From the NCBI RefSeq assembly GCF_026642255.1, contig NZ_CP113264.1, positions 496,001-560,000 on the forward strand: a stretch of 64,000 nucleotides of DNA, read 5' to 3'. Below the pieces are notes generated by a model. It had not been told where the DNA came from. It worked only from the letters and a program-made list of their open reading frames with translations, and did not search any database. This document shows positions 1-8,421 of the stretch, one piece after another. Each line of letters starts with the position of its first letter. Position 1 is the stretch's first letter. Both the position numbers and the translations under genes were made by a program. Origin of the DNA: Streptomonospora nanhaiensis (lineage in GTDB: Bacteria; Actinomycetota; Actinomycetes; Streptosporangiales; Streptosporangiaceae).

Positions 1-63
1 GGCGGCGATGTCGACGCCCGCGGCCGCGTACGCGCCCGTCGCCCCTGTGCTGTCGGCTGCCAC
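1..63 (-). CDS. purM: Phosphoribosylformylglycinamidine cyclo-ligase, N-terminal fragment (cut by window edge)
   Basis: Only the first 21 codons lie in the window. Read leftward from a GTG at 61-63 they give an N-terminus ending in AYAAAGVDIAA, the typical opening of actinobacterial PurM (AIR synthetase), which closes the imidazole ring in purine synthesis. A GAGGAG ribosome site at 71-76 sits 7 nt before the start. The gene follows purF on the same strand after a 107-bp gap, the usual purF-purM order, and is probably co-transcribed with it. The identification rests on the N-terminal motif plus context; the rest of the gene is outside the window. Confidence 0.8.
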   Translation of the reverse strand, partial: MAADSTGATGAYAAAGVDIAA

Positions 64-170
64 GCGAGATCTCCTCGTGCTGTGTTGCGGTGGTTGGGCC
101 GCCCCGCGGCCCGTCTGCGGGCACGGCGGAGCGAACGCGCGGCGGGCCCGACCGGCCCGCCGCGCGGTGG

Positions 171-1667
171 TTACTTGTCGCTGGTCGCCAGCGTCGAGCC
201 CTCCGGGGTCCCGCAGGACTTCTCCAGCAGGAACTTGCCCCTGGAGTCGGCGTCGACCTCGATGGGGTACACGCCGTCGAAGCAGGCCCGGCACAGCTCG
301 TTCTTCGGCACCTCGGAGGCCGCGATGAGCTCGTCGAGGCTCACGTAGGCCAGGGAGTCGGCGTTCACCGACGCGGCGATCTCGTCCACGCCCAGGTTCG
401 CGGCGATGAGCTCGGCGCGGGTGGCGAAGTCGATGCCGTAGTAGCAGGGCCACAGCACGGGCGGGCTGGAGATGCGCACGTGCACCTCCGCGGCGCCCGC
501 GTCGCGCAGCATCCTGACCAGGGCGCGCTGGGTGTTGCCGCGCACGATGGAGTCGTCCACGACCACCAGGCGGCGGCCCTGGATGACCTCGCGCAGCGGG
601 TTCAGCTTGAGCCGGATGCCCAGCTGGCGCAGGGTCTGGCTGGGCTGGATGAAGGTGCGGCCCACGTAGGAGTTCTTGACCAGGCCCTGGGCGAAGGGGA
701 TGCCGCTGGCCTCCGCGTAGCCCACCGCGGCGGGCGTGCCCGACTCCGGCACCGGGATGACCAGGTCGGCGTCCACGGGGTGCTGCCTGGCGAGGCGGCG
801 GCCCACCTCGACGCGCGTGGAGTTGACGTTGCGCCCGGCGATGGTGGTGTCCGGGCGGGCCAGGTAGACGTACTCGAACAGGCAGCCCTTGCGGCGGGCG
901 GGGGCGAAGCGGCGCGAGCGCACCCCGCGCTCGTCGATGGTGAGGAGCTCGCCGGGCTCGATCTCGCGGACGACGGTGGCGCCCACGATGTCCAGCGCGG
1001 CCGTCTCACTGGCGACGACCCAGCCGCCCGCACCCGAGGTCTCGCCGAGGCGGCCCAGCACGAACGGGCGGATGCCCTGCGGATCGCGTGCCGCGTACAG
1101 GGTGTTCTCGTCCATGAACACCAGGGAGAAAGCGCCCTTGACCTTCGGAAGCAGCTCGAGGGCGGCGTCCTCCACGGAACTCCCGCGCTTGGCCTGGTCG
1201 GCCAGCAGGTTCGTCAGGACCTCGGTGTCGGTGGTCGCGCCGCGGCGGGTGTCCGGCAGCATCGCGGCCAGTTCCGGGGTGTTGATGAGGTTGCCGTTGT
1301 GGCCGAGCGCGAGACCCCCCTCGCGTGCGGTGTAGAAGGTCGGCTGTGCGTTCTCCCACACCGGCGACCCGGTCGTGGAGTAGCGGCAGTGGCCGATCGC
1401 GAGGTGGCCTCGCAGGGAGTCCAGGGTCGCCTCGTTGAAGACCTGGGAGACGAGCCCCATGTCCTTGTAGACGACGATCCGTTCCCCGTCGCTCAGTGCG
1501 ATGCCCGCGGATTCCTGGCCGCGGTGTTGCAGAGCGTAGAGACCGAAATAGGTGAGCTTGCTGACTTCTTCGCCGGGTGCCCAGACCCCAAATACGCCGC
1601 AGGCGTCCTGCGGGCCGCGTTCGAGCGGATCGAGGTCCATGGAGAGCCGGCCGTCGGAGTACGACAC
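171..1667 (-). CDS. purF: Amidophosphoribosyltransferase
   Basis: PurF makes 5-phosphoribosylamine from PRPP and glutamine, the first committed step of de novo purine synthesis, in the cytosol. The N-terminal glutaminase domain starts with the catalytic cysteine in DACGVFGVWAPG (Cys23 from the chosen start). The C-terminal PRTase domain carries the PRPP motif VVVDDSIVRGNT. Cysteines in RKGCLFEYV and ELCRAC fit the iron-sulfur type enzyme known from Bacillus and actinobacteria. At 498 residues it has normal length. I chose GTG 1667 because a TAAGCT element at 1674-1679 lies 6 nt before it, indicating a leaderless start; GTG 1673 is in frame but would overlap the promoter spacing. purM follows downstream. 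Confidence 0.95.
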   Translation of the reverse strand: MSYSDGRLSMDLDPLERGPQDACGVFGVWAPGEEVSKLTYFGLYALQHRGQESAGIALSDGERIVVYKDMGLVSQVFNEATLDSLRGHLAIGHCRYSTTGSPVWENAQPTFYTAREGGLALGHNGNLINTPELAAMLPDTRRGATTDTEVLTNLLADQAKRGSSVEDAALELLPKVKGAFSLVFMDENTLYAARDPQGIRPFVLGRLGETSGAGGWVVASETAALDIVGATVVREIEPGELLTIDERGVRSRRFAPARRKGCLFEYVYLARPDTTIAGRNVNSTRVEVGRRLARQHPVDADLVIPVPESGTPAAVGYAEASGIPFAQGLVKNSYVGRTFIQPSQTLRQLGIRLKLNPLREVIQGRRLVVVDDSIVRGNTQRALVRMLRDAGAAEVHVRISSPPVLWPCYYGIDFATRAELIAANLGVDEIAASVNADSLAYVSLDELIAASEVPKNELCRACFDGVYPIEVDADSRGKFLLEKSCGTPEGSTLATSDK

Positions 1668-1690
1668 ACCCACAGCTTAGTGCCTGCCTG

Positions 1691-2152
1691 TCAGCACGGC
1701 ACCACCCGGGGAGGGGCCGGCCAGAGGGGCAGGTGTCCGGACAGGTCGGAGCGGGCGCCGCTCGCCTGCACCCGGTGCTCGGAAACCCCCTGCTCCCAGG
1801 AGGTGTGGCCGGTCGCCATGCGCAGCCAGGTGAGCGGGTCGGTCTCCACGACCCCGGGCGGGGTGCCGCGGGTGTGACGGGGCCCCTCGATCACCTGTAC
1901 GGCGCCGTGCGGGGGCACGCGCACCTCCAGGCTGCGTCCCGGCGCCCGGTCGGCCAGCACCGCGAGCGTGCCCCTCACGGCGGCCTTGACGGCGCCCCTC
2001 AGGGGCTCCTCCGCGCGCAGCACCGCCCGCGCGCACGCGGCGACGGCGGCCTCGTCGTCGCCCTCGAAGGGGGCCTCCCCCAGGGCCGAGAGCTGTTCGT
2101 CCAGGGACTCGCGGAGGCGCCTGGCGGCGCTCGCGCTCAGAGCGGATGGCAT
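1691..2152 (-). CDS. Sterol-carrier-family (SCP-2-like) protein
   Basis: A 153-residue protein that I place in the SCP-2-like family found beside purF in Streptomyces. It has an N-terminal helical segment rich in Ala, Arg and Glu, then a beta-rich half containing SLEVRVPPHGAVQVIEG, a cluster of His/Thr/Pro, and DPLTWLRMATG, the segment that usually closes such domains. Function is unknown; the family binds lipids in eukaryotes. The ATG at 2152 is chosen because TAGGCT (2160-2165) lies exactly 7 nt before it, a leaderless arrangement. The longer reading from 2197 would run through that promoter. It ends 23 bp before the purF start, in the same orientation. Confidence 0.75.
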   Translation of the reverse strand: MPSALSASAARRLRESLDEQLSALGEAPFEGDDEAAVAACARAVLRAEEPLRGAVKAAVRGTLAVLADRAPGRSLEVRVPPHGAVQVIEGPRHTRGTPPGVVETDPLTWLRMATGHTSWEQGVSEHRVQASGARSDLSGHLPLWPAPPRVVPC

Positions 2153-2578
2153 GGACAGAAGCCTAGAGGGGCCCGTGCGGCGCGGATCCGGGGTCATCGC
2201 AAGTGTGAACCGACGGGGTACTTGTCATAGCGGCGGAATGGCCCGAAGGTGGACATCACAGAACGCCGGTGGAGCTGTCCACCGGTCTCCGCTCGATTGG
2301 GTGATTCCTGTCTCAGCGCTCCGCTGGCCAGCGGGAGCGGGACACGGTAGCGTCCCGAACCGTCCCGGTGTCGCCGAGATTGGGAGGATTGCGATGGAAC
2401 CCGCGCCCCAAGCAGTTCCACGCGTCGGCTTCAGGAGATGAACGCGGGGTGACCGGGCCCGCACCCGCCCGCCCTCCCCGCTCCCGGGCCCCTGCCGCGC
2501 CGCGCACCCGCGCTGGACCAGCTGCCCGGCGCGCTTAACATCCACGAAGGAACACCACCGCACCATCGGGAGAACGAC
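2153..2578. other. Divergent intergenic region with a candidate promoter for the DUF47 gene
   Basis: This 426-bp stretch separates the leftward SCP-2 gene from the rightward DUF47 gene. The leftward promoter element TAGGCT is at 2160-2165. On the right-hand side TGGCCA (2325-2330) and TAGCGT (2348-2353) are 17 nt apart and form a plausible promoter toward DUF47. A possible 15-codon leader ORF lies at 2394-2441. I found no convincing paired PHO box, and no full-length gene. Confidence 0.5.
2394..2441 (+). CDS. Possible 15-residue leader ORF upstream of the DUF47 gene
   Basis: ATG at 2394 follows a GGGAGGATT ribosome site by 3 nt and opens a 15-codon frame (MEPAPQAVPRVGFRR) ending in TGA at 2439-2441. 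It lies in the leader of the DUF47 transcript if the promoter at 2325-2353 is real. No repeated regulatory codon (Cys, Trp, His and so on) stands out, so it cannot be assigned to a known attenuator type and may be fortuitous. Confidence 0.22.
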   Translation: MEPAPQAVPRVGFRR

Positions 2579-3196
2579 GTGCGCCTGAGCTTGCGCCCGC
2601 GTGATGACAGCTACTACGAGATGTTCACCGATTCGGCCAACAACCTGGTCATCGGTGCGCGCCTGTTGGTGGAGCTGATGAGTGACGGCGCCGACCGGGA
2701 GGCCATCACCGAGAAGATGCGCGCCTGCGAACACGCGGGCGACGACGCCACCCACGCGATCATGCGCCGCCTGAACAAGAGCACGGCGACGCCCATCCAC
2801 CGGGAGGACATCTACCGGCTGGCCTCGAACCTGGACGACGTCATGGACTCCATGGACGCCGCCGTCGACCTCATCGGCCTCTACGGCCTGGAACGGCTTC
2901 CGAAGGGGATCATCGACCAGATCGAGGTGCTCGAACGCGCCGCCGAGCTGACGGCCGAGGCGATGCCGCGGCTCCGCTCCCTGGAGGACCTGACCCGGTA
3001 CTGGATCGAGATCAACCAGCTGGAGAACCAGGCCGACCGCATCTACCGCAAGCTCCTCGCCCACCTGTTCAGCGGGGAGTACGACGCCCTGACGGTGCTC
3101 AAGCTCAAGGACGTCATCGAGGAGCTGGAGACCGCCGCCGACGCCTTCGAGCACGTCGCGAACACGGTGGAGACCATCGTCGTCAAGAACAGCTGA
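2579..3196 (+). CDS. DUF47-family phosphate transport accessory protein (PhoU-like)
   Basis: A 205-residue, almost all-helical acidic protein with the DUF47 hallmarks: an N-terminal Phe/Asn segment (YYEMFTDSANN), a middle HREDIYRLASNLDDVMDSMD motif, and a C-terminal helix ending ELETAADAFEHVANTVE. These proteins are PhoU relatives that normally work with a Pit-type low-affinity phosphate transporter and are encoded directly before it. Start is GTG 2579, preceded by GGGAGAA. The expected pit gene is not here: downstream is a 210-bp gap and then an MFS gene on the opposite strand. The partner may be elsewhere in the genome or lost. Confidence 0.9.
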   Translation: MRLSLRPRDDSYYEMFTDSANNLVIGARLLVELMSDGADREAITEKMRACEHAGDDATHAIMRRLNKSTATPIHREDIYRLASNLDDVMDSMDAAVDLIGLYGLERLPKGIIDQIEVLERAAELTAEAMPRLRSLEDLTRYWIEINQLENQADRIYRKLLAHLFSGEYDALTVLKLKDVIEELETAADAFEHVANTVETIVVKNS

Positions 3197-3406
3197 CCCG
3201 GCCCCCGCGCCCGAGATCCCTTCCCCCGTCCCCCGTCCCCCTTCCTGCCGTCACCGGGGCTCCCGCGTACGCGCCCTCCCTCCCGCCGCACACCTTCCGG
3301 ACCCCCGTCCGGCTCCCCCCGGGCGGTCCGGGGAGGGGGCGGTGACGGCGCATGGTCCTCCTTCCCGTTCCGCACGGCCCCGGACCCCGGTGCGGGGCCC
3401 GCACGC

Positions 3407-4765
3407 CTACCCCGGGGCCTGCCGGCGCGGGAGCCGCTCCGCCGGGCCGCCCGCCCCCTCGGGACGGTCGCCGTCCGCATCGCGGCCGCCGGGCTCCGGC
3501 GACCGCTCCGGACGGCCGTCCGCCTCCCGGGGGCCCGGGGCGTCGAGCGAGCGGAACGCCGGCGCGAGGAGGGCGGCGATCGCGGTGGCGCCCGCGAGCG
3601 CGGCGACCACCGCTCCCGCGACGGGCAGGCCGGCGGCGGTGGCGACGGCCGCGAGCGGGGCGCTGGTGAGGGCGGGGGCGGAGAGCATGACGGTGTTCTG
3701 GGCCCCGAGCACCCGGCCGCGCATCGCGTCGGGGGTGGCCTCGACGGTCAGGACGCCGAGCACGGCCGAGGCCGGGGCGTAGGTGAGTCCGACCAGGGCG
3801 GCGGCGCCCAGCACCAGCCACGGGGAGGCCATGCTGCCCACCGCGCCGAACCCGACCAGCGTGCCGAGCATGCCGACGACGAACCAGCTGCGGCGGCGGA
3901 CCCTCCCGGCGGTGGCCGCGTAGAGGGCGGATCCGGCGATGCTCCCGGCGGCGATCGCGCTCAGCGTCAGCCCGGTCAGCTCGGGAAGGCCCTCACCGGT
4001 GAAGTAGGCGGGCATGAGGGTGGTCTGGAGGGAGCTCAGCACGGCGACGAGCATCGCGGTGACCAGGGTGGCGCCGAGGACGAGGCGGCTGCGGCCCAGG
4101 AACCTCCACCCGTCCAGCAGGTCGGCCCCGGCCCGGCGCACCGCGCCGCCGGCGGCGGACGGGTCGCGGCGCCGCTCCGGGACGGCTCCGGCCCGGGGAT
4201 CGAGCACGAGCGTCGTCGCGGCGGCGAGCAGGCTCGTCGCGGCGGTCGCGAGAAGGAGCGCGGGGGTCAGTCCGAGCAGGCCGACGAGGAGTCCGCCCAG
4301 GCCGGGGCCGGCCAGCAGCAGGACGTTGCCCACCGTCTCGCGGGTGGCGATCAGCCGGTCGAGCCGGCGCGGCCCGGCGGGGCCGAGCGCGGCGAGGGCG
4401 GGCAGCAGCGTCTCCTGGGCGGTCATCCCCGGTGCCCGGACCACCGCTCCGACGACTCCCAGCGCCAGGAACCAGGCCATGTCCAGGCCCCGGAGGGCGT
4501 CGACGACCGGCAGCGCCGCCACCGTCAGCGCGGCGAGCAGGTCGGAGGCGACCGATACCCTGCGGCGGTCGACCCGGTCGACGAGCAGCCCGGCGACGAG
4601 CCCGGTCACGGCGGAGGCCGCCGTCGCCGCGGTCGCGAGCACGCCCGCGGCCAGGACGTCGCCGGTGCGGTCGAGGACGAGCAGCGGCATCACGACAGCG
4701 GCGATGCCCTTGCCCAGCAGGGACAGCGCGTACGAGGCGAAGTAGACCGCGGAGCTGCGGCGCAC
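3407..4765 (-). CDS. MFS transporter, EntS/MFS_3-like drug or siderophore exporter
   Basis: A 452-residue major facilitator protein. Around twelve hydrophobic segments are visible from residue 5 to about 395, with the loop DRVDRRRV after helix 2 (the family A-motif region) and a second-half repeat at TAGRVRRRSW. The last 60 residues are a Pro/Gly/Arg-rich hydrophilic tail, probably cytosolic. The fold type (MFS_3) is shared with enterobactin and macrolide exporters; the substrate cannot be read. I chose GTG 4765, since GGAGGTGA lies 7 nt upstream; GTG 4783 is in frame but lacks a ribosome site. It converges on the DUF47 gene and is monocistronic, which suggests an inserted accessory gene. Confidence 0.85.
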   Translation of the reverse strand: MRRSSAVYFASYALSLLGKGIAAVVMPLLVLDRTGDVLAAGVLATAATAASAVTGLVAGLLVDRVDRRRVSVASDLLAALTVAALPVVDALRGLDMAWFLALGVVGAVVRAPGMTAQETLLPALAALGPAGPRRLDRLIATRETVGNVLLLAGPGLGGLLVGLLGLTPALLLATAATSLLAAATTLVLDPRAGAVPERRRDPSAAGGAVRRAGADLLDGWRFLGRSRLVLGATLVTAMLVAVLSSLQTTLMPAYFTGEGLPELTGLTLSAIAAGSIAGSALYAATAGRVRRRSWFVVGMLGTLVGFGAVGSMASPWLVLGAAALVGLTYAPASAVLGVLTVEATPDAMRGRVLGAQNTVMLSAPALTSAPLAAVATAAGLPVAGAVVAALAGATAIAALLAPAFRSLDAPGPREADGRPERSPEPGGRDADGDRPEGAGGPAERLPRRQAPG

Positions 4766-5101
4766 GGCCGCCTCACCTCCCACCGGTGGTCGCCACGTGC
4801 CTCGGCGGTCGCCGGGGACCGGGGTCCGGCGACCGGCCGGGCAAGCTCCCGGTGCGCTCCGGCGACGGGGGGAGGCCCTCCGTCGCGGTCAGGGCGGGCG
4901 GTGCCATGAGAGGCCCCTCTCGTTCGTGTCCGGTGACGCGGGTCCGGACACCACGAGACCCCGTGCCCTCACGGCACACTCAAGGGCCGGCGGCTGTGAG
5001 GCACGACACGCGGCCGGGGCGGGAGCGGGCGACGGGCACGCCCTCCCCGCCCGTCGCGGGGCCGGCGGGAGGGCCGTGCCCCCGCCCGCCCGGGGAGCCG
5101 C
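4766..5101. other. Intergenic region upstream of the MFS gene
   Basis: This 336-bp stretch lies between the Atu4866 gene stop and the MFS start, both leftward. I see the strong GGAGGTGA ribosome site next to the MFS start and a short inverted repeat GTGCC-CTCAC-GGCAC at 4963-4977 that could be an operator. Third-position composition of the short ORFs here does not look coding, so no gene is called. Confidence 0.4.
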
Positions 5102-5380
5102 TCACGCCTCCCTGTAGAGGACCAGGTGCTCGTGGTGGAGCACGCCGTCCCGGATGTCGCCGGTGGCGGTGAAGCCCGTGTCGTCCACGTAGTCGATGTG
5201 GTTCCCGGTCACCGTGTAGCGGCCGGTGTACGCACTGCGCCTCGTGCCGCGCGCCTCGTCGTACCGCCCGTCGGGGCGGAGCTCCTGCCGGATGTGGCCG
5301 TCCGCGGTCGTCCACATGCCCACCACGTCCGGCCGCCGCTCCCCGTTCGCTCCCGCTGTGCTCTCCGTGTTCGTCGCCAC
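5102..5380 (-). CDS. Atu4866-domain protein
   Basis: A 92-residue protein. After a flexible 20-residue head it runs through VGMWTTADGHIRQELRPDGRYDEARG, then TGRYTVTGNHIDYVDDTGF and a short hydrophobic end, the conserved layout of the Atu4866 family (small beta-barrel proteins of unknown role named after an Agrobacterium protein). No signal peptide or membrane segment. It is transcribed divergently from the XRE regulator at 5509, sharing a 128-bp promoter region. Such regulators often stand next to their targets, so this is the first candidate target (inference). Confidence 0.8.
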   Translation of the reverse strand: MATNTESTAGANGERRPDVVGMWTTADGHIRQELRPDGRYDEARGTRRSAYTGRYTVTGNHIDYVDDTGFTATGDIRDGVLHHEHLVLYREA

Positions 5381-5508
5381 TGTCCCGTGCCTCCTCGGTG
5401 ATCGGTTCCCCCGGAGTCTGGGGCGCCGGGACCGGACCGGCCAGGACGCCCCGTGCCAGGGAGTGGCACACCCAGGCAGCCCGCCGGACTCCGGCGTAGC
5501 CTGGGCGC

Positions 5509-6342
5509 ATGAGCGGCAACGACCTCGGAGACCTCCTACGCGCGCACAGGGCCCGGATCCGTCCGGAGGACGCCGGAGTGCCCACCTACGGACCCCGCAG
5601 GGTCGCGGGCCTGCGCCGAGAGGAGGTGGCGGTCCTGGCAGGCATGAGCAGCGACTACTACGCCCGACTGGAGCAGGGGAGGGAGCGCAACCCGTCGGCG
5701 CAGGTGCTCGAGGCCGTCAGCGCGGTCCTGAGGCTCGACGACGACACCCGGGAGCACCTGTACCGCCTGGCGGGCGCGGTGCCCGAGGACGCGCGCCGCC
5801 GCGACGCGGTGGAGACGGTAGCCCCGGAGCTGCGCCAGCTCCTCGACGGGTACCCCAACACCCCGGCGTTCGTGCTCAACCCCGCCCTGGACATCCTGGC
5901 CGCCAACGCGCTGGCCGGGGCGCTGTTCTCGCCGTTCGCGAGGGCGGACAACCTGGCCCGCATGGTCTTCCTCGATCCGGCCGCACGCTCCTTCTACGCG
6001 AGGTGGGAGCGGGCGGCGCGCATGACGGCGGCGAGCCTGCGCCACGCGGCGGGGCTGGACCCGCACCACCCCGGGCTCGTCTCGCTGGTCGCGGAGCTGA
6101 CCGGCGGTAGCGCGGACTTCGCCGACCTCTGGCGGTCCCACACCGTGCGCGGCAAGACCGGCGAGGCCAAGGAGTTCGTCCACCCGGACGTCGGGGCGCT
6201 CTCGCTGGTCTACCAGTCCTTCGACGTGCGCGGGGCCCGGGGCCAGCAGCTCGTGATCTACCACGCCGAGCCCGGGAGCAGGAGCGCGCAGGCGCTGGCG
6301 CTGCTGGGCACGAGCGACGCGACGCGGCGGGCCGAGGTGTGA
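5509..6342 (+). CDS. XRE-family regulator with MmyB-like ligand-binding domain
   Basis: A 277-residue regulator. Residues ~5-75 form a HTH_31-type DNA-binding domain: GPRRVAGLRREEVAVLAG followed by SSDYYARLEQGRERNPSAQVL. Residues ~105-270 are the MmyB-like ligand-binding domain with PAFVLNPALDILAANALA near its start and a FVHPDVGALSLVYQSFDV segment near its end. Members usually control a neighbouring oxidoreductase or small gene through an unknown small ligand. The ATG at 5509 follows TAGCCT (5497-5502) by 6 nt, so translation is probably leaderless. It is divergent from the Atu4866 gene. Confidence 0.9.
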   Translation: MSGNDLGDLLRAHRARIRPEDAGVPTYGPRRVAGLRREEVAVLAGMSSDYYARLEQGRERNPSAQVLEAVSAVLRLDDDTREHLYRLAGAVPEDARRRDAVETVAPELRQLLDGYPNTPAFVLNPALDILAANALAGALFSPFARADNLARMVFLDPAARSFYARWERAARMTAASLRHAAGLDPHHPGLVSLVAELTGGSADFADLWRSHTVRGKTGEAKEFVHPDVGALSLVYQSFDVRGARGQQLVIYHAEPGSRSAQALALLGTSDATRRAEV

Positions 6343-6369
6343 GGGGGCGCGGGACGTCTCCGCCGCGTC

Positions 6370-7335
6370 CTACAGCCCGGTGATCGCCCGGGCGGGGGAG
6401 GTGCGCCGGGACAGCACCTCGACGAGGTGGTCGAAGAACCCTTCGGCGTCGATCTCCTCGATCACCGTCGCGTTGGGCTCCAGCCCGTGCACGCCCCAGG
6501 ACATGGCCGAGTAGCCGCGGGTCAGCTCCCCGGCGGTCTCCACGTCCACGTGGTAGCGCCCGGCGCGGCGCACCAGCTCCGGGCGGAGCAGGACGGCGGC
6601 GGTCAGCGAGTCGGGGTGGGTGGTGCCGTCGATCCCCACCCTGCGGTCGAACTCCAGCGTGGCGGAGCAGACCCGGCCGAAGAAGTCGGCCAGCGGAGTG
6701 CCGATCGCGGCGAGGGCGTCCAGCCGCTCCTGGCCGAACACGGCCTGGCGGAGGGTCAGCGGGTCCCACGGGACCACGGTGACGTCGAAGCCCGCCCCGA
6801 AGACGGCCTTGGCCGCCTCGGGGTCCACGTAGAAGTTGAACTCGGCGGCGGCCGTGATGTTGCCGCGCCCGTTGTTGGACCCGCCCATGACGTACAGGGC
6901 GCGCACGTTGCGGACGAAGCCGGGGTCCTTGGCGACGGCCATCGCGATGTTGGTCAGCGGACCGATCGCCACCACGGACAGCTCGCCGGGGTTCTCGGCG
7001 GCCAGCCGGACGAGGGCGTCCACCGCGTGCTCGGACTCCGGCTCCAGTCCCGCCTGGTCCATCGACAGCCCGCCCGAACCGTCGCCGTGGACGTTCTCCG
7101 CGCTCACCCACGGGCGGGTCAGCGGGCGGCGGCAGCCCAGGTACACGGGCACCTCGCCCAGGCGCCCGGCCACGTTGAGGGTGAGGAAGGCGTTGCGCAC
7201 CTGCTGGTCGAAGCCGACGTTCCCCGCGACCATGGTGACGGCGCGCAGGTCCGCCCCGGGGTCCAGCAGCCCGACGAGGAGCGCGACGCAGTCGTCCTGC
7301 GCGGTGTCGGTGTCGATCACCAGGGGTGTGGCCAC
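6370..7335 (-). CDS. Inosine-uridine preferring nucleoside hydrolase family protein
   Basis: This 321-residue enzyme hydrolyses the N-glycosidic bond of ribonucleosides or related compounds in salvage. The N-terminal signature DTDTAQDD (Asp8, Asp10, Asp14, Asp15) is the calcium- and ribose-binding motif of the family. Further motifs are VAIGPLTNIAMAV and VMGGS around the middle and ATLEFDRRVGIDG toward the end. Length is typical. It converges with the XRE gene (27-bp gap) and lies downstream of pstB on the same strand, separated by the tandem repeat array. Substrate specificity is not evident. Confidence 0.92.
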   Translation of the reverse strand: MATPLVIDTDTAQDDCVALLVGLLDPGADLRAVTMVAGNVGFDQQVRNAFLTLNVAGRLGEVPVYLGCRRPLTRPWVSAENVHGDGSGGLSMDQAGLEPESEHAVDALVRLAAENPGELSVVAIGPLTNIAMAVAKDPGFVRNVRALYVMGGSNNGRGNITAAAEFNFYVDPEAAKAVFGAGFDVTVVPWDPLTLRQAVFGQERLDALAAIGTPLADFFGRVCSATLEFDRRVGIDGTTHPDSLTAAVLLRPELVRRAGRYHVDVETAGELTRGYSAMSWGVHGLEPNATVIEEIDAEGFFDHLVEVLSRRTSPARAITGL

Positions 7336-7423
7336 GCCTTCTTCTCCTTCGGGTCCCCCGCGGGGGATGCACAGGGGGTCGGTCGGTTGCAGGCGCCGAC
7401 CCCGACCAGGGCCCTTCGGCCGG

Positions 7424-7593
7424 AGCGCCCCACCATCGCTGGGCGTCCGTCTGGACCGGGCTGGCTTTTCTTCTAGCCGGAGCGCCCCACCATCGCTGGG
7501 CGCTCGTTCTGGGTGGCGCGGGTTCTCTTTGACCGAAGCGCCCCACCATCGCTGGGCGTCCGTCTGGACCGGGCTGGCTTTTCTTCTAGCCGA
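7424..7593. repeat. Tandem array of three ~57-bp hairpin-bearing repeats after pstB
   Basis: A 22-bp core (AGCGCCCCACCATCGCTGGG plus CG) occurs identically at 7424-7445, 7481-7502 and 7537-7558, spaced 57 and 56 bp. The 35-bp tails after copies 1 and 3 (7446-7480 and 7559-7593) are identical except for the last base; the tail of copy 2 is diverged. Each core can fold as a hairpin; in copy 2 AGCGCCC pairs with GGGCGCT. The right end runs into the pstB stop codon: CTAGCCG followed by GCGCCC-like bases recurs inside the array. It may end pst transcription or be a dispersed genomic repeat. Confidence 0.9.
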
Positions 7594-8365
7594 AACGCCC
7601 AGTGATATAGTTCTCGGTCTCCTTCTTCTCCGGCCGGGTGAACATCTGGTTGGTCTCGCCCATCTCGACGAGCCTGCCCGGCTTGCCCGGGGCCGACAGG
7701 TTGAAGAACGCGGTCCGGTCGGACACGCGCGCCGCCTGCTGCATGTTGTGGGTGACGATGACGATCGTGTAGTCCTCCTTCAGCTGGTGAATGAGGTCCT
7801 CGATCGCCAGGGTCGAGATCGGGTCCAGGGCGGAGCACGGCTCGTCCATCAGCAGCACGGACGGCTTCACGGCCGTCGCGCGGGCGATGCACAGGCGCTG
7901 CTGCTGGCCGCCGGAGAGGCCGGAACCGGGCTTGTTCAGCCGGTCCTTGACCTCCTCCCAGAGGTTGGCGCCGCGCAGCGACCGCTCCACCAGCTCGTCG
8001 GCCTCGGAGCGGCTCATCCGGCGGTTGTTGAGGCGGGCGCCGGCGATGACGTTGTCGTAGATCGACATGGTCGGGAACGGGTTGGCCTTCTGGAAGACCA
8101 TGCCGACCTCGCTGCGCACCATGACCGGGTCCACGTCGGGGCCGTAGACGTCCAGGTCGTCCAGGAGGACCTTGCCCTCGGCCCGGGCGCCCGGGGTGAC
8201 CTCGTGCATCCGGTTGAGGGTCCGCAGGAAGGTGGACTTGCCGCAGCCGGACGACCCGATGAACGCCGTCACCGACCGCGGCTCGATGGTCATCGACACG
8301 TCCTCGACGGCCTTGAAGTCGCCGTAGTAGACGTTGAGGCCGGAGACGTCGATTCGTTTCGCCAC
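7586..8365 (-). CDS. pstB: Phosphate ABC transporter ATP-binding protein
   Basis: PstB powers high-affinity phosphate import. Visible motifs in the 259-residue protein are Walker [10 protein letters not shown] (37-45), the Q-loop region in [12 protein letters not shown], the signature LSGGQQQR, Walker [14 protein letters not shown] and the switch His in VTHNMQQA. The N-PFP motif after the Q-loop is typical of PstB. GTG 8365 is the start, with GAGGAA 7-8 nt upstream; an AUG is not available nearby. It is the last gene of pstC-pstA-pstB, 56 bp after pstA. Its last four codons and stop belong to the repeat consensus of the array downstream. Confidence 0.97.
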   Translation of the reverse strand: MAKRIDVSGLNVYYGDFKAVEDVSMTIEPRSVTAFIGSSGCGKSTFLRTLNRMHEVTPGARAEGKVLLDDLDVYGPDVDPVMVRSEVGMVFQKANPFPTMSIYDNVIAGARLNNRRMSRSEADELVERSLRGANLWEEVKDRLNKPGSGLSGGQQQRLCIARATAVKPSVLLMDEPCSALDPISTLAIEDLIHQLKEDYTIVIVTHNMQQAARVSDRTAFFNLSAPGKPGRLVEMGETNQMFTRPEKKETENYITGRFG

Positions 8366-8421
8366 TGGAAATTCCTCGTGAGTCTGCTCCACGCGCGGGA
8401 CGTGGGCGGTGGGTGTAGGGA

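Noticed and set aside
90..1877. 595-codon rightward frame opposite purF
   Set aside because: It is the antisense of purF; residues follow the reverse complement of conserved purF codons and show no domain.
3297..3312. CCGGAC-CCCC-GTCCGG hairpin after the DUF47 gene
   Set aside because: A 6-bp stem is weak compared with the 10-16 bp terminators elsewhere in the window and could be chance.
4963..4977. Inverted repeat GTGCC-CTCAC-GGCAC upstream of the MFS gene
   Set aside because: Five-base arms are too short in GC-rich DNA to claim an operator; noted only in the gap entry.
7424..7593. CRISPR array
   Set aside because: Units are directly abutting 56-57-bp tandem repeats with near-identical tails, not repeats separated by unique spacers, and there are no cas genes.
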